Shown here: in pieces, positions 22,435 through 34,425 of the stretch | Layout: each line of letters opens with the position of its first letter | Numbering within the stretch: position 1 is the stretch's first letter | Assembly: GCA_018398815.1 (NCBI GenBank) | Contig: CM031620.1 | Location: 68,703,516-68,767,515 of the forward strand | Source of the DNA: Conus ventricosus | Taxonomy: Eukaryota > Mollusca > Gastropoda > Neogastropoda > Conidae | Length of the DNA: 64,000 nt | Direction of reading: 5' to 3' | The notes under the pieces: generated by a model | Database searches by the model: none | Told to the model about the DNA's origin: nothing | What the model saw: only the letters and a program-made list of their open reading frames with translations | Program-made: the position numbers and the translations under genes

Positions 22435-25400
22435 TATTCCATTGGAATATCTGTGGTCTTAATTCCAACTATCGAGGAGCTGCAGTTCTGTAAGATCTAT
22501 CTATAAAACCTTCCGTCGAGCTCTTCAGGGTTAACTCAATTCAAAGCCAGAAGGACTTCACTCTTTCTGGCTGTTAATAATTTTTCCAACGGCACAAACC
22601 ATCCACGTTGGGACTGTCGGGCGGTGTTGCCCCTTCTCTTACACAAAACTTTGCTGTATTTTTTTAGGGTCCTGTGCTATGGTCTACCTCCCTTTAGGCT
22701 GTAGCTGCGAGAGTCACTCTCCCATGACTGTGACAATTGTTCACTTATCTTCCACCTTCTGTACCGGTTTGTCGTTTAGGACCTTGTCAGTCTGATAGCG
22801 AGAACTTCCTTGACCTTTTTTGCTTGTTGGTGACTTTACGGTCACAATCCTCTTGGGGGTAGTGTCAGTACATCATCCGTAGTCTGCTAATTGATGGATT
22901 GTCTTTCGGATTTGGATTTGTGTTGTCGTTGGTCATGACGGGTTCTGCAACTTACCTCCACTCTTCAACAGGTTCACTTTCGGGTTTAGATTTGTCGATT
23001 TGTGACCCCTCGCTGGTCAGGAATATGTGTGGTCTGTCCATGACGATCTGGCACGGAAGTGACCATTTCCTGTCCTTTTACAACCGTAATTACTGTACAC
23101 GTCTCTGTCTTCAACATCTAAATTATAGAAAGCAAACTGGGATCTATTGTGTGGCAGCCACTATTTTAAGGAATTCCAGGGAAAACTGATTTTCGTCAGA
23201 GTCTGGACCCAGCAGAATCTCTGACAACACTGTGGGATCATATGTGCTAAAGCTGTATTCCAGAGTGTCTTCCGATAAACTTCAAATGCCAAAAAACTCC
23301 TGGTTCGTTCAGGACTGCCAACAAATTTCCAAAAGTTCGAAAAAACGGGTCAGCGTCGGTATACCAACGACCTTCGGTGTCCCTACGCTCGAGCCACTCA
23401 AAACTCTGTGCTAAATCGAGACCCACTTTTAAAATCAGTTAACGTCGGTCCTGGAGAAGCTTCTGCTCCAGGCTGACATCGAAAAACTTCCAAAAAAAAG
23501 TGTGAACATCATTAAGAAAATCAAAGGGTATGAAAGAACAGCTGTTCCCCTGTGACCATCTTCAAGTTTTCGGACTCCTTTAATAACGGGAAAAAAAGCA
23601 GTTGCTAATCTGCTTGCTTAACCATGAAAAGAATTCCTCCTCTTCTAACATATCAACCATTTTGTCAAAAACAAAGCCCTTAAAGGAAAAAAATACCCTG
23701 CAACTTTCGTCAGACAAAATGGAAGAGTTTAATCTTCTTTACGTTAAACGAACTGAAATCTGCCTTACTTCTCTTGCCGCGATTCCTCTCAGGTTTTAGA
23801 TGTAAATCCATTATCAACTGTTGAAACATCTTCCTCAGAAAGGTCTGAACATACTGCTACAGGTATAAAACCATGTTGTGGACTACTGGTTTCTTTCCAC
23901 CTTTCTTGGCGAAAATGCCCTCATTATTCCAATTCCCAAACTGGAAAAGATCTTTCTAACCCATCAAACTACCGTTCCCATTGCTTTGACCCGATGTGTC
24001 TGTAAATTGATGGAGGAAAATGGTCAATGATAGGCCTTGTGGGAAACTCGGGAAACTGATGGCCTTTTGGCGAAAGTTACAGTGTGGTTTCCGCAAAACA
24101 TCGGACTACAGTTGACCTTTGATTCGTCTGGAATCTACACTTCGGAACGCCTTCTGAACAAACAGACATGCAGTGGCAATTTTCTTTGACTTGGAGAAGG
24201 CATCATTCGATAACCACCTGGAAGTAGGGGATACTTCATGATCTCCATGATCTGGGTTTGCGAGGTATCTTCCGCTTTCAATACAAAATTTTTGGCAGAA
24301 CGACAGTTTCAGGTTCCAGGTTGGCACATCTCTCTGATGTTCACGTGCAGGAGTTGGTGTTACAACAGGGAGCATACTGTGTCCTTCCCTCTTTAGCATC
24401 AAGATCAAAAACATTGTTAAATAGTTGAGCAGGGTTCAGGACTGCTCATTGTTGGTGGCAATGATTTTGCTGTCTATGCAACTGGAAGCCTGCTACCGAG
24501 TGTCCAGCGCAGGCTCCAGCTTGGTGTAGTAAAATTCCATCAGTGGGCGGATGGAAAACGGTTTCACCCTTTTTCCTACAAAGACGCAGTGTATTTCACT
24601 TCCATATTTTCCGTCAGTTTTTTCCAGATCCTGAATTCAATAGGGAAATCTCCCAATCCAGCTGAGAAAGAGGCCAAATTTTTAGGGAGTGATTTTTGAC
24701 CAGAAAAACTGAACTGTCTCAGCCACATTAAAAAACCTCATAACTGCTTTGCCAGAATGCACTGTATATTCTGCGGGTCGTAGCGCACTCTGACTGGGGG
24801 CTGATGAGAAAACTTTGCTGCCCCTCAACAGAGCCTTGGTCGTTCTAATATGGACTCCGGTTGTGCTGTGTAGGCTCTGCAAGGTCGTCTTACCTCAATC
24901 TCTTGGAACCTATCCACACCATCAAGGGCTTCGTCTCTGTTTGGAGCGTGCCGACACACCTGTGTACAGCCTGTCGCAGAGGCGGAGTACCTTACTGTCC
25001 AAAGCAGGCTGAAACTGTCTTCGAATTATTATATCAGACTGTTCTCGGAACCAGAAAGCCCGGCCTATGACTGTGTCTTTGACCCTCCATTCCAAAAGTA
25101 AGTTTGAAAACAACCAGAATGTTTTCGCGTTTGGTTCTTCGTATGCAGCCTCACGTGCGGAATGCAGAGTCTAGACCTAGAGTAGTGTTCCGATTTTTCA
25201 GTTCCAGGGTCGCCTCTGTGGATCTTTTTCACACCCAGAGATTCGTTTTGATCTTGCAGCTTTTCGCAAAGAGTCTACAGCTCTCTGGCGGTACTAGGCT
25301 TTGTATGCTGACCTCTGTTCCAAATTCCCATCTATCAAAAAAGTTTTCATGACGGTTCCAAGTCTGAGGTTGAGTTAGGCCTGTGCAGCCTCTGACCTGG

Positions 25401-26170
25401 GGCTCCTTCTCCATGATAATGTTGGTACATATTCATTTGATGCTTCTGTTATTATGCTGAAACTTACTGCCTCTGGGTTCTGGCTTTGAAGAATAATCTC
25501 ACATTCTCGAAGAGGGGACTTTCTGGTTCTGTCGGATTCGCTTGTCAGCTTTGGAGGCCATAGCGGGCCGCAAACCTTCAGGCATCCTGAACTTTTACAT
25601 TCTTGAACTTTTTTAGCAAGTTGAAAGCGTATGGTTACACATTACTCATGCTTGGGTTCTTGGTCATGTTGGCACGGCGGGGGGAACGAAATGTTGATCG
25701 TTTAGCCATAACGCCACAAGAGAAAAACTGTCCAACATTTATATCCCCTGCTCAGTTGTGAAACCAAAATTACGATATTATGCTGGAGAGACCTCAGGGG
25801 AGGATGGGAACACACAGACGAATAACAACTTCTTTCAGATCCGTCCCCCCCCAAAACTTAAGGGACCTTCCTCCCATCTTACGTAGGGGGTCGTAAAGAG
25901 GAAACTGTTCTGTGCCGGCTTGCACACCGGCCATTCGTATTTTACCCATTCTTAACTTTTAAAGAGTGAAGAAGCTCCGGGATGCATTCATGTCATGAGC
26001 CATCACAATGAAACATGTTCTTTATAGAGTGTTGTGACTTGCCCGATGGTGAGACACAAACATTTTACAGCGGCGTCCATGAAGATCTGTTTCCAGGGAT
26101 GTCCCGCCTGGACGTGATCCTTGAGTTTTTTTGTGAGAGATTAACTTTTTCATCTGATTTTAGATTTTAC
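22435..26170 (+). pseudogene. LINE ORF2: endonuclease, reverse transcriptase, RNase H; frame-broken
   Basis: Domain signals in order. APE-type endonuclease start WNICGLNSNY (22443) and end GSATYLHSSTGSLSGLDLSI with HGSDHF (about 22940-23070). RT blocks KPGKDLSNPSNY..., FRKTSDY and FFDLEKA (about 23935-24200); the catalytic motif C region reads VGGNDFAVYATG (about 24455-24490) instead of a normal DD pair. RNase H has DGSKSE (25350) and LSDSL (25527), then HVGTAGNE (about 25667). A C-terminal tail follows to about 26150. More than ten frame changes occur. As read it cannot encode a working enzyme. Whether all indels are real or some are consensus errors is unclear. Confidence 0.85.
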
Positions 26171-26345
26171 GGAAGAAAGATTTTTTACACGAACGGTTAT
26201 GGTACGTTTCTAGATGATGTCATTTACAGAGATCGTGTGAAAGGTGTTTTTTTATTTTTATTTTTTTTTTAATGCGACTGTGAGTTGATTTTAACGTGTG
26301 ACAGCCCTGTGTGGCACTTTGCGGTCGGTGGGCTATAAGCAACAT

Positions 26346-27480
26346 TTTCTTATCTTATTCTTATCTACTCCTGAGAAATATTGCCCGCTTACCAGTTCTG
26401 TGTAATATTTATCATATACTATACATGTTACAGTTAAAAATACTGATTATTGCTGACAGGCTTCATGAAAAGGGTTTCTACTTTTCAGTATAATACAGTG
26501 TAATATTGCCTATTCATGATACCAGTAACTCAAAAGTATTGCATTCTTCTGATCACTGCTTAGTTATTGTAATTTTCGTCGACAGTAAAAATATTACCAA
26601 ACTTACTGACATTAATGCAGTAAAATATTCTCCAAAATTCTCTAGAAGTAGTTGTTTTGTTGTTGTCGTACCCAGCCTTCTTAATGACTCCAGGGATCAT
26701 CCAAACAGCCATAGTACTTGAACACTATGGTTGACAAATGCTCAGCTTGGGGCCATGACAATATTACGTGTGTGAACTGTTTTTGATACACCGCCACATG
26801 GGCGCCACACTTGCGGGGGATTGATCGAATGAAATATAGCTGTTATTTTCAGCACATCGAAGAATATTCCAGTATAGATGAAATGAGGTCATGTTTTAAT
26901 CTTTATTCTATTGAAAGATGTCCTGTTCACTTATAATGCACTGAAATGTATGTCCCATTCTTGGCACTGATGAAAGTAGGCCCATTCCAAATGTTGGTGA
27001 TATACAACACAATACATATAATATAAAACAATGTAATATTACACAAATTTCTATATTGGAATTATATTTCCGCTTTCCGCTACTGTGCAATGAAAATGTG
27101 CCCAGTTCTCATTACCCTTTACTGTAAAATCATTCCAGTTACCAGCACAAACTAATGTGTATTTTTGCCCAGTTTCCAAACACAGACCACAGTTCATAGC
27201 AATACTGCCCTTTTCCCTGAACAGTACGTGAATGTTGCCCAGTTGCTGGGGATAACAAATACAATTTAAATTTTGCTCAGTTCTCAAAAGGCTGAAAATT
27301 TCCCATGCCAGAACAATTTGATGTGAAGTATTGCCTTCTTCCCAGCCACTTTACAATCAATCTACTGTGCGGTGTGTCCTAGCCACATGACAGAGTAATA
27401 TTGTCCAATTCTGAACTTGTACGTTGAGGAAACTGCCTTCATATTTGGGACATTATAGAGAAATATTGGCAAGTAATAAA
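26346..27480. repeat. Minisatellite family B, middle part
   Basis: Degenerate units with GAAATATTGCCC/CAGTGCAATG-like cores continue the family seen at 11450-13630 on the far side of the LINE. No gene. Confidence 0.65.
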
Positions 27481-27689
27481 CCACTGTATCTGGAGTAGTT
27501 TAGGAGTTTCTCATTATGGCTGTGTTCAGGTCTCGCTGAGGCAAATATATTTAATTTGTAGGATTTTTAGGTAATGCCAGCTTCTACTGCAGTTGTTGGA
27601 ACTGATGCGGAGGAGTCAAGTGGGAGGCCTCTGTGACCACACCAGTTGAATTTCGTCCCCTTGATGCGTCTCTGATTAGGTATCCACTT
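27481..27689. other. Short unique stretch before the SINE
   Basis: No coding signal. Ends with GTATCCACTT (27680-27689), the left target duplication of the SINE. Confidence 0.5.
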
Positions 27690-28097
27690 GGCGGAATTAG
27701 CTCAGTTGGTAGAGGCCGGACTCGTTGATTCCTTGGTGCGTTGTGGGTTCAAATTCGGTACAGGGGGATTTTTCCCTCAGAGTTAACATTGGTTTTGATC
27801 CTTCCCATACAGTCATTCAAATGAGACTATAAACCGAGGTTCCATGTGTGAACGCAATGCAAACTCTTGCACACATGTAAAATCCGTCACCTATTTAGGA
27901 GAGAAGGCCAGTTTGGCCGTTTGGTATGATTGATGTTACAACATAGCATGCACCTTCTTCGAAGACGGAGTATGACTGCCTTAATGGTGTGGGATATTAA
28001 AACGGTTCATACTCACAAAACTCCACTGCCTGTCTACACTGGCAGTGTCCGCAGGAGACAGTGATGTCTGCTGTACGCAGGGAAAGAAGAAAGAAAA
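27690..28097 (+). mobile_element. tRNA-derived SINE, family 2, copy 1
   Basis: Head TTAGCTCAGTTGGTAGAG (A box) and GTGGGTTCAAATTCGG (B box). The body shows GAGTTAACATTGGTT, GAGACTATAAACCGAGGTTC and AGAGAAGGCCAGTTTGGCCG, ending in an AAGAAAGAAA tail. The flanks GTATCCACTT and GTATCACTT (28098-28106) are a probable target-site duplication. The same family lies at 60037-60440. It is not a functional tRNA gene. Confidence 0.85.
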
Positions 28098-28106
28098 GTA
28101 TCACTT

Positions 28107-28671
28107 AAATTTTTCTGAGCAGCCACGGCAGGAGCTGCTGTATTATTTGGGGCTTGCTGATGCTGGGATGGATTATTTATATTAGATATCACTCTTCTTG
28201 TACATATGATTGGTTGAAAAATACTAAATATGGAATACTTTGAAAAAAATAAAGTTGAAGAATCTCATGAGACGAAGTTCTTGAGTGGAAGTTGTATTGT
28301 GAAATGTGACACTGGTGTTGTCTTTGTGTGCATTTGGGTGGCTTGACCAAGAGCAGCAAGGTCCAACAGCCAGAAAATTGCCACCTGGGCTGTGGTTGTT
28401 CCCTTGACAATATGCCCTGAAATATCACAAGGAAAAAAAAAAAAAGGTGAATGAGCATGGATGAATTTGTGCCAAGGTACGCAGATGCATATCGGGTTTG
28501 AAAGTAAGTTGTCTGCAGAGAACCTATTTTTAAAATTGTATCGTAACCGTAGTTACGGGAAAATCAGGTATTCCTCCACTGCTGTGTGATGCAGCTGAAA
28601 ATACCCCCCCCCCCTTTTTTTTCCTCCCCCAACTTTATGCTCCGGCCTGCTTAAATCACTCACAACACACA

Positions 28672-28720
<49 letters not shown>

Positions 28721-28970
28721 GGAAGATTAGTCATTTGTTTGTAGAAAATACCACTATGTTTGCTGGAAAGTGCACTGGTAGCTGTTTGGGGGTTATACAG
28801 ATCTGCTGATTGCTCATCTCAGACTGTCAGTGCTAGTTCTGTGACATGATGACCCTGGGTGTTGTTTTGCATGGGAGAGCTGGCATGAAACTCTTGGGAG
28901 TAATCCTGTTAGGGAACATGGAAGATGAGGTAGCTAAAAAAAAGGAAAGAGGGAGAGAGAAAGAGAGTGT
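28107..28970. other. No gene seen; (CA)n at about 28664-28715
   Basis: Single-copy-looking AT-rich sequence with an A run (28433-28445), a C/T run near 28605 and a CA microsatellite. No recognised coding sequence. Confidence 0.55.
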
Positions 28971-30135
28971 GAGTTTGCTCAATTCCCAGCCGAGTACAAT
29001 GAAATGTTGCCAGATTCTTGGTAGTACTGTGACAATTTAACATTGCCAAATTTCCAGCACCAATACAAGGAAATATTGCTGAATTAGCAGCACTATACAG
29101 TAAAATTTTACCAAAGTCCCAGCACAGTGCTATGAAATGTTGCCCTTTTCCCGGCTGAACTTCTTGAAATATTGCCCAGTCTCCAGCATTCTACCGGGAA
29201 ATATTGGTGCATATCCAGGACAATATATTGAAATATCACACGGCATAACATAATGCGGTAAAGTATTGCAAAATTCCCAGCTCAGAACAGTGCAGTATTG
29301 CTCTGTTCTGAACAGAATACAGCAGGAACATAAATTTCTAGGAAAATACATAACAAATTTCTTTTAACAGTACAGTGAAATACTACCCAAATTGCAGTGA
29401 GTGCAGTAAAATATTGCCAACTTCTGAACGCAGCAGCTGCTAAAGATGTCCAAGTCCCAGCGGAATTCACCTGATGTACTGTGTTGCCCAAAGACATGTT
29501 CAGCACAGTGCAGTCAAATATTGCTGTACTCTCATCACAAGACATGTTCAGCACATGTGCAGTCAAATATTGCTGTACTCTCATCACAAGACATGTTCAG
29601 CACAGTTGCAGTCAAATATTGCTGTACTCCTCATCACAAGACATGTCAGCACAGTGCAGTCAAATATTGCTGTACTCTCATCACAAGAAAATGAATCATT
29701 GCTCAATGCTCAGCACAGTACATGAAATCTTGCCCGTACTGAGCAGTACAGTGAAATGTTGCCCATTTCCACCACCATAAAACAATATTCCCCAATGGCC
29801 TGCACATTGTAGTGACTGTGAAATCTTGTCTAATTCCTGTCATTGGACAATGAACTATTGTTCAGTTCCTAGCTCAGTGCAGCAAAGTCTTGCCCCATTC
29901 AATTGGCCAACTTCCAGCGCCAGACAGTGAACTCTTGCCCAGTTCCCAGCACGGTACAGTGACTGCGAAAGATTGTCCAAGTCCTATCAGCAGGTGATGA
30001 AATATTGTTCAATTCCTGCACAATGACATGAAATTTTGTCCCATTCAATAGCTCAACTTCAAGCTCAGGACAATGAACAATTGCCCCGTTCCCAGCACAG
30101 TACTGTGAAATATTGTCCACTTCCCAACACAGTTT
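28971..30135. repeat. Minisatellite family B, right part, with a 50-bp subarray
   Basis: Units with CAGCACAGTACAGTGAAAT and TTGCCCA cores. Within it, 29490-29690 holds four nearly identical units of about 50 bp (TCACAAGACATGTTCAGCAC plus GTCAAATATTGCTGTACTC), apparently a local re-amplification. No gene. Confidence 0.8.
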
Positions 30136-30190
30136 TAATGACTTGCTTCTTGCTCCTCCCAATTTGTCTTTCTACTGAGCCCTTTGTTTT

Positions 30191-30253
<63 letters not shown>
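30136..30253. repeat. (GT)n microsatellite
   Basis: Uninterrupted GT at about 30196-30250, followed directly by the short repeat at 30254. Confidence 0.9.
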
Positions 30254-30320
30254 GTTTCAAATTTAACGTCTATCCACTTTAGGTGATCTTAGACGAAAAA
30301 AACAACAAACAAAAAAGAAA
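30254..30320 (+). repeat. Short TTTAACGTC-type repeat, copy 3
   Basis: AATTTAACGTCTATCCACTT, then GGTGATCTTAGACG and an AAAAAAACAACAAAC tail. This is the best preserved copy, immediately after a GT tract. ACGTCTA...TTAGACG gives it an imperfect inverted-repeat core. Confidence 0.65.
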
Positions 30321-30535
30321 ACAACTACATCAACAAAAACAAACAGACAAACAAACAAAACCCTTATGATGAAGCTAGAAAACTACAAATGGTTTTGATA
30401 TGGGAGAGAACAGTGAGAGGTAGGGGACGGATGAAGATGGTCCTTTCGTAATCAATATTATGTGGAGTTAGTAGTAGGTAACTGGTTAATGATTGACTGG
30501 CTTAAAAGTAACCTCATAAGATATAAGAAACTATA
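30321..30535. other. Probable 3' untranslated part of the inverted LINE fragment
   Basis: A-rich near 30300-30360 on the plus strand, then AT-rich sequence just beyond the LINE C-terminal stop at about 30535. No gene. Confidence 0.35.
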
Positions 30536-30923
30536 AGTACTTACTTATTGGACTCTTTGATGAAGAAAGAAAGAATTCACAGGTTAATACTGGTGATTCG
30601 AAAATATTTATAATAGTGTATGTAGAAAGCATGAGTATAAATTGTTTGATAGCGTCACATGAGATGATACGATCAGTTGTGATGCTCTGTCCACAAACAC
30701 ATCAGGCATTTTTACTAAATTTTGTGGTAAAAGCATCGACTTTCCACCTATACATAAGGGATGATAACTTTCTGCTGATGTGGGAGTGTGTTTTAAAGTT
30801 TGCAATACTAAAATCTGTGTAAATAACCTTTTTGTGAGACTTTTTGAAGGAATTCTGGAAATGGTTCCAAGCAAATGATTCCACTATACTATATTGTTCA
30901 TGAATGGAAAGTGGAAAATTCAT
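30536..30923 (-). pseudogene. LINE ORF2 C-terminal region
   Basis: Minus-strand frame reads YRWKVDAFTTKFSKNA, one in-frame TGA, then CVCGQSITTDRIISC and FLSSSKSPISKYL before a stop. A CxCGxxxT...C knuckle-like motif after an RW-x-D/N segment is typical of the tail that follows RNase H in I-clade-like LINEs of invertebrates. Only one stop interrupts about 129 codons. Confidence 0.7.
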
Positions 30924-30953
30924 CCTGAGAGATTCTGAACTACATTTTGCACC

Positions 30954-31262
30954 TTGTTTTGCAGCTCTGTCTACTTTGTCGTTATGATAAAACGAAAAGT
31001 AGAGAAATGTTTTTCACTGGGGAAAAATAAATCAGTTTTTACTGCAGAACTTACTGCAATATTAATGGCATTAAATTATCTTCTAAATTTCCCACGATCT
31101 GTATTTCAAGTACTTTTTTGTGTTGATTCAAAGTCTGTGCTTCAGGCACTGAAATCATTAAAACTGCAGAATAGACCAGAAATGATAATTGAAATTAGCA
31201 GTTTAATTCATGCTCTCTCTATACAAGGCACGGCAATTACTTTCTGGATACCGTCACACTGT
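30954..31262 (+). pseudogene. LINE RNase H domain fragment
   Basis: Frame reads FTAELTAILMALNYLLNFPR, VDSKSVLQALKSL and TAITFWIPSHC. These correspond to the E-containing helix, the D-S-K strand and the IPSH segment of LINE RNase H. The first catalytic aspartate strand (TDGS) and the C-terminal GNE-xAD part are missing; the latter is replaced by a GT microsatellite. Confidence 0.8.
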
Positions 31263-32290
31263 TCGTGTGTGTGTGTGTGTGTGGTGTGTGTGTGTGTGTG
31301 TGTGGTGTGTGTGTTCCTTTTTTAAATTTTAATGGGCGATTGGGTGCAGCGAGAGTGTTATGATAATATTCCTCCATTTTGCATGTTCCTTTTTAGGACA
31401 AAAACGTGTAAGTCATTGTGGATTTTGTCGGGTTCACATGTTTCTAATGAGGCAGGTGTGTCCTGGTGGTAATTGTGTTGAGGGTTTTGTTTTTTTCACT
31501 GGCAGCCACAGATGCTTTGTTCTGGCGTATTAGCTTTCTAAACTCTAATTGTGACTCACGTGGGGATAGGTAATGTTCCTTGATTGAGTCTGGGAGCAGA
31601 AAAAGCATAACACATGGAGATGAATGGAGCATCTGTAGATGAAAGGTGTGAATCACACACCAGAATGGTTTTTTCCCATATCACGCGCACATTACTAATT
31701 CATTAATTAAGTCGGTGAGAAAAGGCTGGATTCTGGGATAGTTCGGAACTGGTGCGTGTTTGATTCTGTTTTGCTGGAGTGTGGAATGTTGGACTGTTGC
31801 TGTATTTGTAACTGTGTATGTGTGGACTTGCATGTAGGTATGTGTTCAAGTACACATCATGTATGTGGATATATTACATAGACTGTGTACAAGAGGGAGC
31901 AATATTAAAGTTGTTTTGTGAGACAAACATGGCTGTCTGTATTTTCAGATGACAAAGGTGGCAGTGTTTTGCTGTTATCCTGAGCACAGAGGTAGCCCTG
32001 TGGTGTAGGGCATGTTTGTTAGAGAGACATGTCTGTCCACAGGATAACTCATAACCAGTTTGGGGGACCTTTATTACTTTGCGCAAGGTTGTTGGTAGGA
32101 ACTGTTTCCATTGATTAGATGCTTATGTCTCTTGTTTCCAAAGTGACAAAATGCTAAAGGGGAAACCATTTACAGTCAGAAGGCATGATGTCGATAGGGT
32201 GTCTTTTCCATGCCTGGACCCAGTCTCCAGGGCAGAACCCCTTCGCCTGCATCACCTCTTTTTATTTCAGCATGGCGTTACTTACAGGGC
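31263..32290. other. (GT)n then unique DNA, no gene seen
   Basis: GT tract at about 31263-31314, then ordinary AT-balanced sequence without recognisable coding homology. Upstream or first-intron sequence of TBC1D5 is possible, but I see no promoter motif I can defend. Confidence 0.5.
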
Positions 32291-32465
32291 CATACAGGTC
32301 GCACGCATGCACGCACGCATGCCTGCACACACGCAGGCAGGCATGCACGCACGCACGCACGAACGCACGCACGCACGCACGCTCACAGACACACGCACGC
32401 ACACACGCACGCACGCACGCACGCACCACGCCACGCACACACACACACACACACACACATACACA
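32291..32465. repeat. (CGCA)n / (CA)n compound microsatellite
   Basis: ACGCACGCACG-type repeats at about 32297-32435 pass into CA repeats at 32436-32465. The His/Thr/Arg-rich frames are shadows. Confidence 0.9.
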
Positions 32466-32733
32466 AGTGTAACAAAAGTAGATTTCTGGAGATTTAGAAG
32501 AATCTCAGCATGTAAATTGTCTTTGATGTGTTTAGATGGTGTAAAAATAAGATTCTAATTTCAGAATCTGTTCTAAGCTGCATTGGAAAAAATAAAGCTG
32601 CAAAATATTCTTTTCTTGACCATATTTGGGTTGATAAACAGGCATGTTCAAAAACAGGAAAATACCCCCAGGGTTGCATGGAAGTAAAAGCTAGAAGTCA
32701 AAAGCTGTAAAGTGTGTGGACGTTGCTGTGCAG
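32466..32733. other. Non-coding sequence upstream of TBC1D5 exon 1
   Basis: No gene. Ends with a plausible splice acceptor, CGTTGCTGTGCAG, at 32721-32733. Confidence 0.5.
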
Positions 32734-32873
32734 GGAACAGGTCAAGATGTTTAAGCGGCTGAAGGGAGGAGCATCGCAGGCGGTGCCCAAGAGCTTGGAA
32801 CCTGCGCCCACCAAAGAGGACATCCTGTCCTCACTGGAGCAGTTTGGGGAGAATGCCGTGAGGAGCAGCAAAG
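32734..32873 (+). CDS. TBC1D5: TBC1D5 orthologue, first recognised coding exon
   Basis: TBC1D5 is a Rab7-directed GTPase-activating protein acting with retromer on endosomes and with LC3 in autophagy. ATG at 32747 (A at -3) opens MFKRLKGGASQAVPKSLEPA and a frame ending SLEQFGENAVRSSK. The donor AAAG|gtctgtg at 32873 leaves phase 1, completed by AG of the next exon to a Glu codon. This N-terminal segment is poorly conserved in the family, so assignment rests on phase and position rather than on a domain. The exon may start with a short 5' UTR after the acceptor at 32733, or the frame (open back to 32711) could continue from an earlier exon. Confidence 0.7.
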
Positions 32874-33113
32874 GTCTGTGGTGTCTGTAGTGTTAGATGA
32901 ACAATGTGTGTGTGTGCGTGTATGTGGTGTGTGTGTGTGTGTGTGTGTGTGCGTGTGTATGTGTGTGTGTGTTGGCCTTCAGGTTAATGTCTTTTCGAAG
33001 TAGATTGTGTGTGTGTGTGTGTGTGTGTGCATACATGTGCAGGATTATATGCCATTGGATCTTGAAATTTGAAAAATTGTTAATGGGGTATACATATGTG
33101 TGTGAGTGTGAAT

Positions 33114-33176
<63 letters not shown>

Positions 33177-33245
33177 TGTGTGTGTGCGTGCGTGTACATG
33201 CATGCAACATTGCATATGTTTTTATGTGTGTGCATGTACAGGCAC
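32874..33245. repeat. Intron 1 GT tracts
   Basis: GT microsatellites at about 32904-32972, 33007-33029 and 33115-33190 begin within about 30 bases of the exon 1 donor. Confidence 0.85.
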
Positions 33246-33376
33246 ATGCAGCTAAACATGACAGCTAGCATGGATGTAACCATGAACATGACAGCTAGCA
33301 TGGATGTAACCATGAACATGACAGCTAGCATGGATGTAACCATGAACATGACAGCTAGCATGGATGTAACCATGAA
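33246..33376. repeat. 30-bp tandem repeat, about 4 units
   Basis: Near-identical units with AACATGACAGCTAGCATGGA. The unit length is a multiple of three, so both strands stay open. Intronic. Confidence 0.9.
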
Positions 33377-33479
33377 ATGGAAATGGCAGTGACTTGATTA
33401 TTGATAGGATCCATGTCTTAGTGTAGCTTTGTACATTGAATGTGCTGAGTGTGGAAAATGTTGTCATCACTGGACTGCA

Positions 33480-33745
33480 TTTTCATCCAGTTATGTTGTC
33501 CCTGTCGTCATTGTTATTGAATGTAATTTCAATTGATTGACATTTGCATAGTCATTGCTAAGAGTCATCCAGTTATGTTGTCCCTGTCGTCATTGTTATT
33601 GAATGCAGTTTCAATTGATTGACATTTACATAGTCATTGTTATTGAATGCAGTTTCATTTGATTGACATTTGCATAGTCATTGTTATTGAATGCAGTTTC
33701 AATTGATTGACATTTGCATAGTCATTGCTAAGAGCCTTGAGCCAT
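33480..33745. repeat. Tandem repeat with GATTGACATTTGCATAGTCA units
   Basis: Three to four partial copies of a segment with TTATTGAATGCAGTTTCAAT and GATTGACATTTGCATAGTCA, one copy extended by CATCCAGTTATGTTGTCCC. Intronic, no gene. 33746-34340 is unique intron with nothing recognised. Confidence 0.75.
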
Positions 33746-34340
33746 GTGCTACAGGATGTATGTAAATTTCCTGTATTCTTATTATCACAGATGAATGTGT
33801 CATCCCCCCCCTCCTCCCCACGACCCCTTTCTCCCTGTATCCCCCCTCCCAGAACACCTCCAACACCCATACGCAGGTGGTAATATATTGTTTTCTGCTG
33901 TTATTCATGTAAATGATTAAATATGAATTTTCAGTCATAAGCCTTGAGATGTCATCTGCAGATGGTTTGATTATCAACAATAGGAATTGAGGATAGACAA
34001 CAATGTAAACATGCTGAACAGTTGCACAAGAAAACACAAACTCAGGATGTAAGCTAGTGGACAAGAAGCATCTTGTTGAGTGCTCAGATTTATATGACAT
34101 AAAGTAAGAATATTTCTGTGGAAAATACATGACCTTGTGCCAAGATGGTGCACATTATATTATTTGTAAGTTTTTGAAGAATTAGATTTGTTCTTTTTTG
34201 TTAATCTGGCTACTGGCCTTTGTAGAATCAGGAATCAATGGGATTTTGTGTTTGACTTTGGATTTCATCATACATAATTTGTTTTTGTGAGTTTCAGCTT
34301 TTTGCTTCACAAGACAACAGATAACATGGCTTGGATTTTA

Positions 34341-34347
34341 TATGGTG

Positions 34348-34405
<58 letters not shown>

Positions 34406-34410
34406 ACGCA
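34341..34410. repeat. (GT)n next to the exon 2 acceptor
   Basis: About 30 GT units end some 20 bases before the acceptor ATCAG at 34421-34425. The usual pyrimidine tract is replaced by GT repeat and GCACGCACGG. Confidence 0.9.
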
Positions 34411-34425
34411 CGGTTGTGTCATCAG

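Larger units (their letters stand above)
13640..26345 (+). mobile_element. I-clade (Nimb-like) LINE, split by a Gypsy insertion
   Basis: A non-LTR retrotransposon of about 5.9 kb once the inserted LTR element (15432-22261) is taken out. Order: 5' leader, ORF1 with CCHC-type knuckles, endonuclease, reverse transcriptase, RNase H, then a 3' end at about 26310-26345 (GGGCTATAAGCAAC). The RNase H domain places it with I-clade rather than Jockey or RTE elements. The 5' boundary is approximate. Both ORFs carry many frame breaks, so it is inactive as read. It lies inside minisatellite family B. Confidence 0.85.
30536..31262 (-). mobile_element. 5'-inverted (twin-primed) LINE fragment
   Basis: Two pieces of one LINE ORF2 lie head to head: the C-terminal piece on the minus strand (30536-30923) and the RNase H piece on the plus strand (30954-31262). 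The RNase H end lies at the outer boundary and its start is next to the C-terminal piece, the arrangement expected from twin priming. The outer boundary runs into a GT tract. Confidence 0.7.
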
